A DNA stretch of 64,000 nucleotides from Aradus depressus (Eukaryota > Arthropoda > Insecta > Hemiptera > Aradidae), in the NCBI GenBank assembly GCA_963662175.1, contig OY759215.1, forward strand, positions 55,507,213 through 55,571,212, written 5' to 3'. Shown in pieces: positions 13,101 through 22,860 of the stretch. Every line of letters begins with the position of its first letter. Within the stretch, counting starts at the first letter, position 1. The notes below the pieces were generated by a model. The model saw only the letters and a program-made list of their open reading frames with translations. It was not told the origin of the DNA and did no database searches. The position numbers and the translations under genes were made by a program.

Positions 13101-16100
13101 AGTGCTCTAGTGGTGGAGTTAAGAACAACACAGTCGTAACTTCATTAACTTGTTTTTTACATTTTTCTTTTACCATCCACTTCATTCCTTTGGTGAAAAA
13201 AATTCAAAACCATGAAATCATTTAATTTTCATTGCTCAGGCCACTTGCGTAGGTAGAAACTATGTATATACATTTCAGAACAATATGACATTACATTTAT
13301 ATTTATCCTCTTTAATATTTTTTTACTGAATGTATAAAAACATTTGCAGATTCTAGATATCTTGAACCAAAAGGTACTTCGGCAAAGGCGGATTCCATGG
13401 CAGCAAAAATATCGAAATCATTAAGGAGTAAGTAATTTTTGGATTGATTAATTCTGCAATTCTTTAGGTGCTATCATTCTGCATCGAAATCTGTTTTATA
13501 TGTAAAAAATAAAATAATAAAATGTATATATTGAGCACAACGTCCTTCGGATGGGACGTTAAGCGATTTTCCTGAGCCTATGCGATTTCAGTACATTTGA
13601 CCTAGGTAACTAAACACGGTTTAGTAAATTTAGGAATTTCACAGTAGTCAGACTCAAGAGCGCTCTGGTAGTGAATCATATCTTATTATCAATAAGTTGT
13701 TTTCAGAATTCATTGTTGATCTAGAATGGCCCGGGACAGGTTCCACTTTATAACCTTAATATTCGAACTGTTTGTAGTAAACGAATAATTTATTGAGTAT
13801 TGTTCAATATGTTTATTTTCATTCATTCAACATAATAAATGCAGACTTTTGACGTGACAACGTCTTATAATTTGGTAGGCCGGCACCTCATGTTCGAAAA
13901 CTGCATTATGTTACTTTCGGTAACACGTATCGCGCTTGCGCCGAGAGAGAGAGACAGCTGTTACTACTAATACAGAATACATATTATATTATAGTACAGC
14001 TGTTACTTTCTGTATACACAGATAACCTAGTTATCCAATATTATTATTAGATATATACAGATTAATAATATTAATAATAAACTCGTTTTTTAACTATTAT
14101 GCTTATGAATGTTTTCTTTCTATATTGTTTTTAAATTGTTTCAAGGTTCAACAATTGTATTGAAATGATTTGTTATATTAGATTCTTGACACTTTGGCTA
14201 TCTCGCAACTCAGACGTTGTCACGCTCATTTCGCCACTCATCGGAGTTGCACGCACCCGATTTTTTTATATTTAAAATTAGTTTCCTTAATGTTTTAAAG
14301 TTATTTCGTGTTATTGTTCACGTAAAAAAGTTGTTTTAAGTCGTTATCATATGGGTTGTTGAGTTGGATTGGTCTGTCAGTGAGCTGTTTTTTAGAACTA
14401 AATCATTATGCTGTTGAACAGTTTGTGAGCTACGATGTAAATAGTTTCATTCTTTATTTGGTTGAGTCTTACTGTTGTTTTAATATGGATTACTTTCCAA
14501 TTCCTGAAATATGTGATTTCTTTTGAACTAAATGGATTTTTATTACTTATAACAATAAGTAATTATTGCTATATTACTTATAACTAACAAGTTAATTATT
14601 GCGACTTATGCTCTGGCTTTAATTAAGTACGAGGTCATATCGCTGATCATAACCAAAGCGCTCTCATGATGGACATGAGCCGGACTCTATAGTGGGAGTC
14701 CTAAATTTTTCCTACCCTAGGGTAGGGAGTTTTTAACGAGTATCTTTACGTACAGGCTCGGGATTATCGCTTAAGGTTCCATCAGATGGACCGCGTGCTC
14801 AAGTTTTTTTCACCTTCCATATAAAAAACCTAAGGGATATCTAACCCGCGATCTTGAGCTCGGTAGTGTGGGTTATTTATTTATTTGTTGGGTTTTATTT
14901 TACTTTGTCTACAGACACAGTGAGTAAGTTCCTTTAAATTTATTTTGATATATAAATGCACTTGTCTTTGAGAAATGCCCCTTACGAGTAGAGTTGACAA
15001 TAGAATAATTTTCAAATAGTATGTACAAAAAGAAATAATGAGAGAAATACATGGAGAACCAAGGGAAATTAAAAATACATAATAGCGAATAAATTAGAAA
15101 AACAATATCTGGAGCCCCCTTATTGCACCCCCCCCCCCCCCCCTCCCCCTCCCCTTATAAAATCTAGGTACATGGACTGACCAATTACAATCCTTGTCAA
15201 CACCCTTAAAAAACATGCTACACATTTAATTTAAAAAAAATCTGAGTACTCATATCTACAAACCCTCCCCCCCACCACTTTAACGTAACCACTCTACGCA
15301 ACGCTGTCATGCTTGATTTAATTTCTTAAGAGACCCCCCCCCCCCCTCCCCCTTGAAATTGCTTTCTTACTCAAGAACCCTATATTATAGAACAGTGTTC
15401 GTTAAGATATTGACACGATGTGACACTCAATATTAATAAAAATTCGGTGCAGCGCGCGCCCCCCTCCATAAAATTTCAAGTATCCAATCCACTGGCTTAG
15501 GTAATTTACTTAATATTCCTTCCCCCTTAAAAAGTATTTTAAACCCAATACTATATTTTTGAGTAATCCTTGTCAAAAATTTTAAAACTACGTGCTACTT
15601 AATATGTATCCGACACACAAAAAAAAACAAATTGGTGCCCCACTTTACAGCGGCAGTCGAAAAATTCAGGTACTGAAAAGTCCGCCTGGCCTTTTTCTCG
15701 GTCATCTTGAAAGACAATTTCATGCATAAAGGTATAAGCGCTGGAACAAACAAACATTTACTTTACTTTATTTATATAGAAGAAATCTATTAATTATTGT
15801 GCCTACATACACTTGTTGAATTGTATTATTATTATTTTCAGAATCAGAATCATTACGTATCAGTAAGAAGGAATTAGGAGTAGATTTAATAGTAAGATCT
15901 TGGGGAGACACAACTGCCGAAAAACACGAAGAATCGCAAACATCAATTGCATCAAAAGATAGGAAATCTAAAATAAAGGAATCTATACATAGGTCTTTAT
16001 TGGAAAACACTATATCTCAATGGAAAGAAGCCTCTTTTATGCAAGGAATAAAAGAGAGCGAACGGACAACTACGTCCCCACTTATCGAAGAACATGACAT

Positions 16101-19100
16101 TTATTTTCCTAGAAAGAGATCTGAAGAAGCAACGAAAAGAGAATTTAGAGCAGCAGTTCACTTGCGGGAAATGGATGGCCGCCTGCAAGACTACGAAGAC
16201 ATACGCGGCCAAGATAACATTGAACAAATGTCAATGAATTCACGCACACGGAAAACTCAAGATCGCAGGATTGAAGGATTTATACGAAAATTGTGGTCCC
16301 AAAGTTCTTCAAAGACACCACAAAACCGTCTGAGTGAATTGGAAAAACAATTGCAAACAGCAGGTCAATCTTATACAAAAACACCATGGTCAGCTGATGA
16401 AAAAACAAGCGATCAATCGGGTAGAGGTTTCAAATCATCAAAATCGTCTGATCACAGATATGGAGATCAAAGAACTCATAAAAAAGCTGATCCAGCGTCC
16501 AGAGAATCCAAATTCGTAGAGTCAGCTGATAGCAGAAACGGAAATATAAGTGATCACTGGGAGGAAGATATCAAATCAGTGCTAAAAGGATTCAGTTCTT
16601 CTGATCATACATATGTTGAAAGAGGTATGCCAAGAACAAGTGATGACAGGGAGAGAAACATCAAGTCAGCGCGACCAGTTGATCAAAGATACGAAGACAG
16701 AGGAACGCCAAAAACATCTGATGATATGGAGAGATACTTCAAACCAGCTGGTCGGAAATATTTAGGCAGGAGAATATGTAAACACACGTATCACTCTTCA
16801 ATACCAACTCAATACCAAGATACAAACAAACAACTAGCTTATCAACGGTATCCAAAAACGCAGAGTCCAACTGAGAGCGATCAAAGGATTAGCGATCCAA
16901 AGTATGTCACATTTTCACATCCGGATATAAAAGAAAAATCGCGGGGACTTGACTTTACGCCACCGCAAAAGGCTGTTCTTTGGGAAAGGGATAAAATACA
17001 ACCAACTAGGACTGATGATTGGTATGTTCATTCAACAAAACGGACACCAAGCGATCAGTGGGAAGGAAAAACTCCACAAAAACCAGAGCATTGGTATCCT
17101 AGGGAAGGTGATGTAACATTAGGAAGTCCTCAAAAATCAGAGCTTCCTGAAAGTAAGTACGGAATATTTATGGAATCTGAGAAGCAGGGCTTGAACGTGG
17201 TGAATGGTGAGAGGAGGAGAGAATCCTTGGATTCGTCTAAACCAAAACAAGCTATGAGTTGCCCATCAGAAGAAGAAATTTTGGATACGCCTGGTAAGTA
17301 ATTATAAATGTTATTATTATTACTAAATGATAAACAGATGAAAATATTTTCTGTACCTCACCTTAGAAGGAGAGGAATTGTAGGTATTGTTTTGTAAATA
17401 ACTTGAAATTTCAGTCTTCTCCTAGACGTGTCTGTAACATATTAGACTGTCTAGAAATTATAGAATTGGGAGCATACTTGGAGCATTTCCTCTTATCACC
17501 CTTTTCAGTGTTCTTCTTTGCTCGTAACTTTTCGAAAATTATAATTGCGTGTGCACTGAAGAGAAAATTGTATGCACAAGAGGAACATTTTTTGATGTGT
17601 CAGGAGAACTTCCGCACATATACTACTTAATTCTGCATCATTTAGCAAACGAGTATATCGTATACCGACAGCAGTCGTGCTGTTTCTCCGTTGTAAGCCT
17701 TGTTGACTGGCGTGCCGCAAGGATAAGAGATATTTTATCACCTCTGTTTTACACGCTACACACCTCAGACATGCTCATGTCACCACATACATTGACACTG
17801 CCATATTAGCTGCCTACATTTCTCGTCCACAAATTCTCACTCAAATTGAGAACTAGTACCACACTTGGAATATTAAATTCAACTCGGACAAATCACAGAC
17901 CGCTAACATTTACACGAAGACGAGATACATGTCCCGCCGTTCTACAAGTCCCCCTCTCTCTGACAAACACCCTCAAATACTGACCTGGAACCTCAGATAA
18001 TTTTCCTCCCGTAATACCATAAACATACAACTTCAAATTGTTTATTATTTTCCGAACAGACTTTCTACATTAACCTTGACGCGTAACTGCTACACTTTCC
18101 TAACCACTCTGTATACACGCCTCACAAATTTCAAAATGCCCACCCTATACAGAATACTCCATAATAATCTATTGATAAACACGCCACAGGATCTTTTCAT
18201 AGCAAATTGTTTTTCAAACACAAACATATAATGCAATCATCTTCTTCCCCGCACTCTTCTAGGAGATGGAACCGTGAGTTACTCTAGTTCCAAACTGCAA
18301 GTGTTTTTAAATTTCGCCCTGAGGAGCTACAGCTGGGTGTATTCCTCTCTCATGCACCTCAAGACGTCTCTTTATAGATGGTTGTTGCCTAAAAGTAACA
18401 ATTAGACTCGGTAGTAGAAAAATAAAATAAAAATGAGCACCAGTAAAATAATTTGAAATCTTCCCCATTAAGAAACGCTTCACGATTCATGCATTCATAA
18501 TCGTGTTTTCCGACAAAACACAATCAACTTCTACTTGCACTAGTCGCTAGCCCCCAAATCAGCACTTTTGAGGACCACATAATTGCACCTATCTTGAATC
18601 AAATTCTAAATTTCTTTATAAATGTGTATATTATTAATGATGTTGTTTTTAAATATTTTTTCAGAAGCGCTCAAAAGGGCATATAATATATCAGCACGAA
18701 ACGAGAAGGCAAGTAAATGTATATATGTTTTCTTTTAGTATAAATTGGTTATAAGTTAATCAAATGAACTTCTGGTTAAGAGGTTTGCCCTTCACTACAA
18801 GCCGAGTGCCGGCGGAAACACGGAGCATATCCTTAAAATTATTAAAAATAAATAGAAACAAATAATTTTGTTTTTATTTATTTATTTCTTGAGAGGGGTG
18901 ATGTCGAATTCTACAAAAATATTCATGAAGAGTAGTTTCGGCTTACGTTATCATCAGCACAATGTTCAAAAGTGACACTTAAGTTTGCTAGGTCATATGT
19001 TTACAATCCTCAGGTTACCTGAGATTACCTAAGGCTGTGACTCCGTGTCCCCTAAGGAAGTTCATGGGGAGGAAGTCCTGCCTTAACGGAACATTCTGTC

Positions 19101-21544
19101 TGTTACAAATATTTGAGTTTACTCTACTCATAGTAGTGTAACAAATATTTGAGTTTACTCTACTCATAGTAGTGTACATAGTATATATACGAAGTTAGTC
19201 CAATAATGGCTGTATGATATAATAGCAAAATATAAGAACAAAATAAAATAAATATATATGAACATATAATTTATAATAAAAAATACACAATATATCACAT
19301 TAACTTAGCAGCGTTATCAGAGATGAGAATTTGATCGTTCAAACATTTCCCATGTTTCCTAGGAATTGTTTGAAATTCAAATCACTTCAAATTCACATTT
19401 CTGTTAACGCCATAATGTACTGTGGATTCTTATTAGTTATTTTAAGTCATTCCCGGGCTTTAACTACAAGGTCATATCGCCACTACCAGAGCTCCCTTTC
19501 GTCACTCTGGTGGACATGAGCCCGACTCGACTATAGGAGTCCTAAATTTTGCCTACCCTAATTTTTTATTCAGCTAAGATAAGGTATTTAACGAGCACCT
19601 GACATCGTAAAGGCTCGAGACCATCGCTTAACCTCCCATCCAAAGGCCGGCGTGCTCAAGATTTTTCAATTCCCTGTACATTTTTATTATAAATAATATG
19701 AAAGACATCTATTTACTTTATTTTCTTGTACTTCGATATTATGTCATATAGCCATTATTGCAATCATTTTTTATGTATACTATGTACTCTCCTATGAACT
19801 CCACTCTTTAGTTTTTTTATTTCTTGCTATTTTATAAACAAGGAGACCACGATTCCACAAAAGCCAAGATGGGATCTCAAAGGAGGCCACGGTGACCGGG
19901 GTAGGGCAAAGCACGGGACTCAGGGGCACCCAACGAACAGCCAGGCCAGAGGGCAAGCAACAGCACTGTCGTATATGTAAGCATTAGGATTAATTGTGGA
20001 GATAGCAAGGCTTGATGATGAGGTGCGCAAGTGAGGAAGCCGGCAATGTTTCAGTCCAGAGGCCCCGTCGGAGCTGCCTCAGGCCTCCCATCCCAGCCAA
20101 GGACCCCACCCGGGCCACCAGGGTTTCCCATATGGGCGAGACCACTGTTTAGGCCCTCAACTGACAGAGTAATCGAAGTAGGCAAATGATCATAAACAGA
20201 AGAAATCAATTGTTTTGGGAATATAGTCCAGTTACTTTTAAGAAATCAATAACTCTATCTAGAATGGTGGGGCTGTCCTCCAAGCTCCTTGGAACATTAT
20301 GTTTCCTGAGGTCTTCATAGAAGGAGCAGCACTCCATGAAGATATGGTAAATACTTAGTGGGAGGTGTCAAAGAACATGAAACATGGAACCCATTAATCA
20401 CCAACTCAACTTCCCACGGGAAGAAGTTATAATTGTAATTAAAATTTTGAAATCTAAAAAACTCTAGGGCCAGGTGGAATCCCAACGATTATTATTAAAA
20501 CATTTTGTAATAAATTAATTTCACCTTTATTACATATATTTAATAATTCATTAAACATTTATCCACAATAACGGAAAGAAGCTAGAATCATCCCTGTTTT
20601 TAAATCTGGCGATGTAAGTGATATACACAATTATAAACTGATTTCAATACTTCCTGGTGTCTCAAACATTTTTGAAAACATCCTGTTTTTAATAGAAATC
20701 TTGATTATCCTAAAAATGATCAGTAAACAACATTTTTTATAACATGATGACCAAAAAAAATAAGAAAGAATTTTTACTCTGGCTCGTAATTTTTAATATT
20801 TTTCATTATTTTTTTTAACAGGCTCCTTGGAAGATAAGGCAAACCACTATCGATGACGTATTAGCAGCAAAAGGATTTTATCCATTTATCATTAAGACAC
20901 AGCTACCAAACACGTACTACTGGCGCATATCAAAAACGAGGAGTTTAGACGACACAGAACTAGGTTCAGAAATGTCAGAATCCAAACCTGACCTGGAAGT
21001 AGAACAAGGAGTAGGAAAATGCAAAAAGACAACAAGGTTCTTAAAAAAGAAAAGTCCAAATTTCCTTGAAGAAAAGGAGGAAACATTGAAGGAAGAAATA
21101 ACCAAAGTCAGTAGAAAAGATAAAAAAATACATTTAGTGCCAAAAGCCAAAAGAAAACTGAATAATATCAATAAACAAGATGCAAACGTAAAGGATTTGA
21201 ACGAAATTGAAAAAATATTGCAACGCCATGAATCAAAATTGAATACAAAAGTCAGACCCAAGAGAACTATATCATGCTACCGTGACACTGAGAGGCTTGG
21301 AGGGAAGTTGAGGAGAGCAGACGAGGGGTTTGAGTCGACTATGAAAGTACGTGGAGATTTCAAAGCAGCTCCGAGGTTGGCCAAGTTCCGGGAGAGTATC
21401 AGAGAGAGACTAGTTGGGAAAGTGAAGCCACAGATATCAGCGGAACTGAAAACTGACAAGAAACTGAAACCTGACCCCAAGCATGTGATAAACATCAAAC
21501 TGTTCGGAGCTGAGGACCGGAGACCTCTCATCTGTGAAACGTAG
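1026..21544 (+). CDS. Gene 1: ten-exon gene for a novel basic/Ser-rich protein (~899 aa)
   Basis: I do not recognise this protein and assign no function. The model joins exons 1026-1130, 1250-1298, 1915-1929, 3122-3171, 6543-6657, 9465-9533, 13350-13427, 15842-17293, 18665-18708 and 20822-21544. Their coding length is 2697 nt plus a stop, and phases agree at every junction. The protein begins MSKAQPYF, has a basic charged N-terminus, an acidic Ser run near residues 60-68, a long hydrophilic middle (about 161-645) with degenerate 26-residue repeats, and a Lys-rich C-terminal domain (660-899). No signal peptide or membrane segment is visible. Composition suggests a largely disordered, possibly nuclear or cytoskeletal protein, which is inference only. 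Exon structure is strong from 6543 onward; the 1250-3171 part is less certain. Confidence 0.75.
1250..1298 (+). CDS. Gene 1 exon 2
   Basis: The acceptor TTTTTTGTAG ends at 1249 and the donor GTGAGT begins at 1299. In phase 0 it reads IKHRKEIDALVKQHTK and leaves one base, continuing the basic charged style of exon 1. An alternative donor (GTAGTA) lies four bases downstream but is weaker. Confidence 0.6.
1915..1929 (+). CDS. Gene 1 candidate 15-nt microexon
   Basis: Fifteen bases lie between a good acceptor (TTCTTTTTCAG, ending 1914) and a strong donor (GTAAGT at 1930). Phase 1 on both sides matches its neighbours and adds Gly-Arg-Ile-Lys-Leu. Because the length is a multiple of three it could be constitutive, alternative or a chance pair of sites. 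Confidence 0.45.
1930..3121. other. Gene 1 intron with family A fragments
   Basis: About 2090-2395 holds a head-to-head pair of family A fragments ending CCGGGGAAGTACAATG at 2350. The remainder is AT-rich with an A-run at 2680-2695 and nothing else recognised. Confidence 0.5.
3122..3171 (+). CDS. Gene 1 acidic Ser-rich exon
   Basis: The exon reads DVQESSSSSDEETDMQK and ends at a GTAACA donor at 3172. The frame needs the TAAG acceptor at 3120-3121; the stronger CAG eight bases downstream (exon start 3130) would need a phase-0 upstream exon, which I could not place convincingly. The Ser/Asp/Glu run resembles a casein-kinase-2 type phosphorylation cluster; that is inference. Confidence 0.5.
3965..4150. 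repeat. 85-bp tandem repeat, 2.2 copies
   Basis: The segment beginning AATTTAAACATTGATG at 3965 recurs at 4050 and again at 4135, each 85 bp apart, with GAGTTTGATGATCG inside each unit. It lies in a gene 1 intron. Confidence 0.8.
4825..5155 (+). repeat. Family A repeat, 5' part
   Basis: It begins CTTCCCCATCTATACGAAG, continues through ACGGAATTTCATGTTTTTCG and GGGGGCTCAACAC-like blocks. It abuts an opposite-strand copy at 5156. Confidence 0.75.
5156..5410 (-). repeat. Family A repeat, inverted copy
   Basis: Reverse-complement blocks of family A (GGTCGGAAAACATGAAATTC at 5345) run head-to-head with the copy at 4825-5155, forming a potential stem. Confidence 0.75.
5411..6542. other. Intronic DNA with a diverged direct repeat
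   Basis: Mostly AT-rich. CTCGGTCCCACAATAA near 6058 and CTCGGTCCCAGAATAA near 6269 are followed by similar TTTTCATTTCATT tracts, suggesting the duplicated end of an unidentified element. No gene seen. Confidence 0.4.
6543..6657 (+). CDS. Gene 1 exon 5
   Basis: A long T/C tract and CCAG acceptor precede FLKDFNKEMALLSRSLGESV and onward, the most helix-prone, folded-looking stretch of the protein. The donor is GTAAGT at 6658, leaving phase 1. The frame follows on exactly from the Ser-rich exon. Confidence 0.7.
6905..7106 (-). pseudogene. PIF/Harbinger-type transposase fragment
   Basis: The minus-strand reading frame contains NYLRMDEAAYFRLLELV, then IKKNTNRTQSISPNERLAAT and LRFLLASG. These match the layout just before the nuclease core of HARBI1-like transposases as I know the family. 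Only about 68 residues remain and no DDE residues are present, so it is a dead fragment within a gene 1 intron. Confidence 0.65.
7107..7554. other. Unassigned intronic DNA
   Basis: No gene or repeat recognised. It may be further Harbinger remnant, since it adjoins the transposase fragment. Confidence 0.3.
7555..8252. repeat. Family A inverted pair
   Basis: About 7555-7980 is in minus orientation (GGTTGAAAATCAATTAATG) and 7981-8252 in plus orientation, ending GGGGAAGTACATTGCCGGTG. The two halves meet near 7980. Confidence 0.7.
8432..8472 (-). repeat. SINE-B end fragment
   Basis: TGTCTTATGAACAATGCATATTGG with surrounding bases matches the 3' end of the second SINE family (compare 42200 and 53970). 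The poly(T) before it is the A-tail of a minus-strand insertion. Confidence 0.5.
8815..9345 (-). repeat. Family A copy interrupted by a SINE-A
   Basis: Minus-orientation family A blocks (TTTTTGAGTTAAGCCCCTCC, TCAGTCGATTTCGCG) occur at 8820-8965 and resume at 9315 (TTTTTGTGTTAAGCCCCC). A SINE-A copy sits between them. Confidence 0.6.
8967..9275 (+). repeat. SINE-A (tRNA-derived), near full length
   Basis: The tRNA-like head GCACCGGTAGCTCAGAGATA is followed by a B-box-like GGGTTCTAAACC. The body has CGTCCTTCGGAAGGGACGTT and GACTCGTTAAAGACCC-like blocks, and the end is GCCCGGGCATAAG with an AACTAACT tail. Confidence 0.85.
9465..9533 (+). CDS. Gene 1 exon 6
   Basis: The acceptor is TTTACAG and the donor GTAAGT at 9534. 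Read in phase 1 it encodes KAEAEKEKSMERRSKSFRRS and a few more residues, highly charged. Its 69 nt preserve phase 1. Confidence 0.7.
9620..9782 (+). repeat. SINE-A, 5'-truncated and degraded
   Basis: Recognisable blocks are ACATCGTCCTACGGAAGG, TGATGTCAGGTAGGTACT and GATGAGTCACGATAACTAAC. Confidence 0.65.
10025..10300 (-). pseudogene. Jockey-like LINE pol C-terminal fragment
   Basis: On the minus strand one frame reads NYGVEQNNPIQTATNAFQYK, then RRIVNVPFYVTNKLLHEDLN and IPTVQELI before a stop. The pattern F-Q-x-K, R-I-V-x-x-P-F-Y-V, N-K-x-L-H-x-D-L is the usual C-terminal region after the reverse transcriptase of Jockey-clade elements. The same family is seen at 28285 and 55640. Confidence 0.7.
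10832..10882 (+). repeat. Hairpin-element arm (copy of the 30252-30462 palindrome)
   Basis: TCTTTAGTGGAATAGACAAT and the following 30 bases are nearly identical to one outer arm of the palindrome at 30252-30462. Confidence 0.7.
10883..11275. repeat. CCGGCGTTGCCCGGG repeat
   Basis: It opens with AGTAATACCCGGCGTTGCCCG and ends with GTTATAGCGGTACAACGCAC and an ATATATATGATAATA tail. This signature is common in many invertebrate genomes; I cannot place it in a class from sequence alone. Confidence 0.6.
11276..13349. other. AT-rich intronic DNA
   Basis: Very AT-rich with A/T runs and no supported gene. A minus-strand ORF at 11643-11906 has no recognisable motif. Confidence 0.4.
13350..13427 (+). 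CDS. Gene 1 exon 7
   Basis: The acceptor is TTTGCAG and the donor GTAAGT at 13428. The phase-1 frame reads HSRYLEPKGTSAKADSMAAK and onward. Its 78 nt again preserve phase 1, so this exon and exon 6 could each be skipped without changing frame. Confidence 0.7.
13532..13690 (+). repeat. SINE-A, 5'-truncated and degraded
   Basis: ACGTCCTTCGGATGGGACGT followed by TTAAGCGA, and later GAGCGCTCTGGTAGTGAATC, match the SINE-A body. Confidence 0.7.
13843..14272. mobile_element. Candidate non-autonomous DNA transposon
   Basis: GACGTGACAACGTCT at 13851 and AGACGTTGTCACGCTC at 14211 are inverted. The interior carries GGTAACACGTATCGCGCTTG but no coding region. Class is unknown. Confidence 0.5.
14601..14872 (-). 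repeat. SINE-A, nearly complete
   Basis: Minus-orientation blocks: TACGAGGTCATATCGCTGAT, ACATGAGCCGGACTCTATAG, TTTTTAACGAGTATC and GCGATCTTGAGCTCGGTAG (tRNA-like head). Confidence 0.8.
15120..15841. other. Poly(C)-bearing intronic DNA
   Basis: C-runs at 15128-15145 and 15334-15347 lie in AT-rich DNA. No gene seen before the large exon. Confidence 0.4.
15842..17293 (+). CDS. Gene 1 large central exon with degenerate 26-residue repeats
   Basis: A 1452-nt open exon runs from the acceptor TATTTTCAG to the donor GTAAGT at 17294. It encodes residues 161-645, hydrophilic and rich in Ser, Asp, Arg, Lys and Gln. Between about 16440 and 16760 (residues 360-465) there are diverged units built on an (S/V)D-(H/Q)-x-Y core, then Arg-Gly, Pro, Thr-Ser-Asp-Asp and Glu-Arg; the clearest two copies start at 16600 and 16678, exactly 78 nt apart. 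No enzymatic motif is visible. The repeats suggest a scaffold or filament-associated role, but that is only inference. Confidence 0.85.
17500..18400 (+). pseudogene. Jockey-like LINE reverse transcriptase remnant
   Basis: In a gene 1 intron, plus-strand frames broken by several stops read GVPQG at 17710 (the conserved RT motif), then ILSPLFYTLHTSDM, and further on WNIKFNSDKSQT. Order and spacing match the palm region of non-LTR retrotransposons. It is multiply disabled. Confidence 0.7.
18665..18708 (+). CDS. Gene 1 exon 9, followed by a GC donor
   Basis: The acceptor is TTTTTTCAG. The exon reads EALKRAYNISARNEK and ends in phase 0. The donor is GCAAGT at 18709 after AAG, the usual form of GC-AG introns, with otherwise perfect consensus. 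The next exon continues in frame. Confidence 0.7.
19101..19177. repeat. Short tandem duplication, ~37-bp unit
   Basis: ACAAATATTTGAGTTTACTC and the next 16 bases are repeated immediately, with almost no difference. Confidence 0.8.
19446..19668 (-). repeat. SINE-A, head missing
   Basis: CCCGGGCTTTAACTACAAGG, CACTCTGGTGGACATGAGCC and ACCATCGCTTAACCTCCCAT match the family in minus orientation. Confidence 0.85.
19850..20380. other. GC-rich island inside a gene 1 intron, probably transposon-derived
   Basis: About 19850-20170 is distinctly GC-rich compared with its surroundings, with no long ORF. It adjoins the reverse transcriptase remnant at 20390, so it may be part of the same LINE. I cannot identify a domain. 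Confidence 0.35.
20390..20690 (+). pseudogene. Non-LTR reverse transcriptase, N-terminal (fingers) remnant
   Basis: The plus strand reads EVIIVIKILKSKK, GPGGIPTIIIKTFCNKLIS, PLLHIFNNSLNIYP, then ARIIPVFKSGDVSDIHNYK and SNIFENIL, with stops. This is the conserved start of the non-LTR RT domain (K-x-GPDGIP, then FK-GD, then NY-P-IS). It lies just before gene 1's last exon. Confidence 0.75.
20822..21544 (+). CDS. Gene 1 terminal exon
   Basis: Acceptor TTTTTTAACAG ends at 20821. The exon encodes residues 660-899 and stops at TAG 21542-21544. It begins with a non-repetitive segment (APWKIRQTTIDDVLAAKGFY) that looks foldable and may be the most conserved part. A Lys/Glu-rich, coiled-coil-like stretch and a basic C-terminus follow. 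The poly(A) signal is 52 nt after the stop. Confidence 0.8.
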   Translation, partial: APWKIRQTTIDDVLAAKGFYPFIIKTQLPNTYYWRISKTRSLDDTELGSEMSESKPDLEVEQGVGKCKKTTRFLKKKSPNFLEEKEETLKEEITKVSRKDKKIHLVPKAKRKLNNINKQDANVKDLNEIEKILQRHESKLNTKVRPKRTISCYRDTERLGGKLRRADEGFESTMKVRGDFKAAPRLAKFRESIRERLVGKVKPQISAELKTDKKLKPDPKHVINIKLFGAEDRRPLICET

Positions 21545-21595
21545 CCATCTTGGCAATACAACCCAACTAAACTGCAAATAGGTTTTATGTTTATC

Positions 21596-21601
21596 AATAA
21601 A
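21596..21601 (+). terminator. Poly(A) signal of gene 1
   Basis: AATAAA lies about 50 nt after the gene 1 stop codon, at a normal distance for insect 3' ends. Confidence 0.7.
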
Positions 21602-22860
21602 TGAAAGTACAATTTATAAAAAATACTTTCTTCCAAAAAAAACAACAACAGTAAGATCTATTAATTTCTATTTTATATTTGTTATTTGTTCTTTCGTCAT
21701 GTTTTCAGTGTCTTAAGGTGGGTTCACACAATTCTTTTTTGAACAAACCAGCCACTGAAATGATCATTTTAGTAGCTTATTCAGGCGTCGAGCCATGCCC
21801 ACAAAGCTCTTATTATAAAAGAAAGTAAATATCTGAATTTCAAATTGTATTTCTATAAGTACACTCAATCTTGTTTACCCCGCTTGGAAACCCCGCCACA
21901 TCCTCTAAAATATTGGAGAAAACCATAGAATTAGTATAATTGATTCAAATATATATTTTTTATTTATTTACAAATAGCTATTTACAACTGTATACAAACA
22001 AATACCACAAGCAAATGTGCTAAGAGAAAGATAATGGCAATGTTAAAATGTCATAAGGGGAAAAATCACCCAGTGGTGACACTCCCTAGTCACTGATTTT
22101 CTCTCATTTATAACTAATTACTGTCACTGTTTAATATATTTTTAGTGAATTCTGGATTTTCTATATTTTATTCTCAATAAAATATAAGAATATGTACATT
22201 CTATTGAAACAATCTTTAAGACAGTAGATATATGGATAATATTAGTAGTAGGTACCTGATTAAAATCCAGTAGCCAGGAAATTCAAACTCACCTAAAAAA
22301 AAAAAAGGTATGTATATAATATGGTATATTTACAGTGAGATTTTTATGTATCTATATAATATATATTATATGAATGTCTAATGAGCCTGAGAGGCTGATA
22401 GATTGAGCCCGTTTGGTCGGCCCTTTTTATTGATCTGGAACCTTTCCATATCTATCGAAATAATGTTTTGAAGAAACTGGTCTGGATCAATCCTATGAAT
22501 TTCAGATTAGGAAAAAAAAAAAAAGAAAATAGTCTAGGTGACGACCTCTCTAACTGTGAAGCCTTGGTTTTATTTGTTATTTATTAATTAATAATATTTT
22601 AGGTTTCTCGCGATGTGCTGGTCAAAAACAAAACTGGAACATGTAGCCATTCTACATTCTAGATACTAGTCTAATCTACTAGCAGTTGCCATCCCTATAG
22701 ACGACTATTTGGAGTCAGCTTACAACGATGTTGCTGACGACGTCGATATGGAAGTAGGCCTACTACAGGATATATATGACGTCGGACCTCCAACTGCTAA
22801 CATCATTGTCATCATTCGGGTCACGGAAATTTCAATTCAAGCTCTTCTTTTTCAAAATAA
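21602..22860. other. Intergenic DNA, no gene seen
   Basis: AT-rich. GGGAAAAATCACCCAGTGGT at 22059 is repeated in inverse at about 49983, so it belongs to an unnamed dispersed repeat. Confidence 0.4.

Noticed and set aside
15128..15145. Poly(C) run as a functional element
   Set aside because: Several similar runs exist; slippage or sequencing uncertainty is the simpler explanation.
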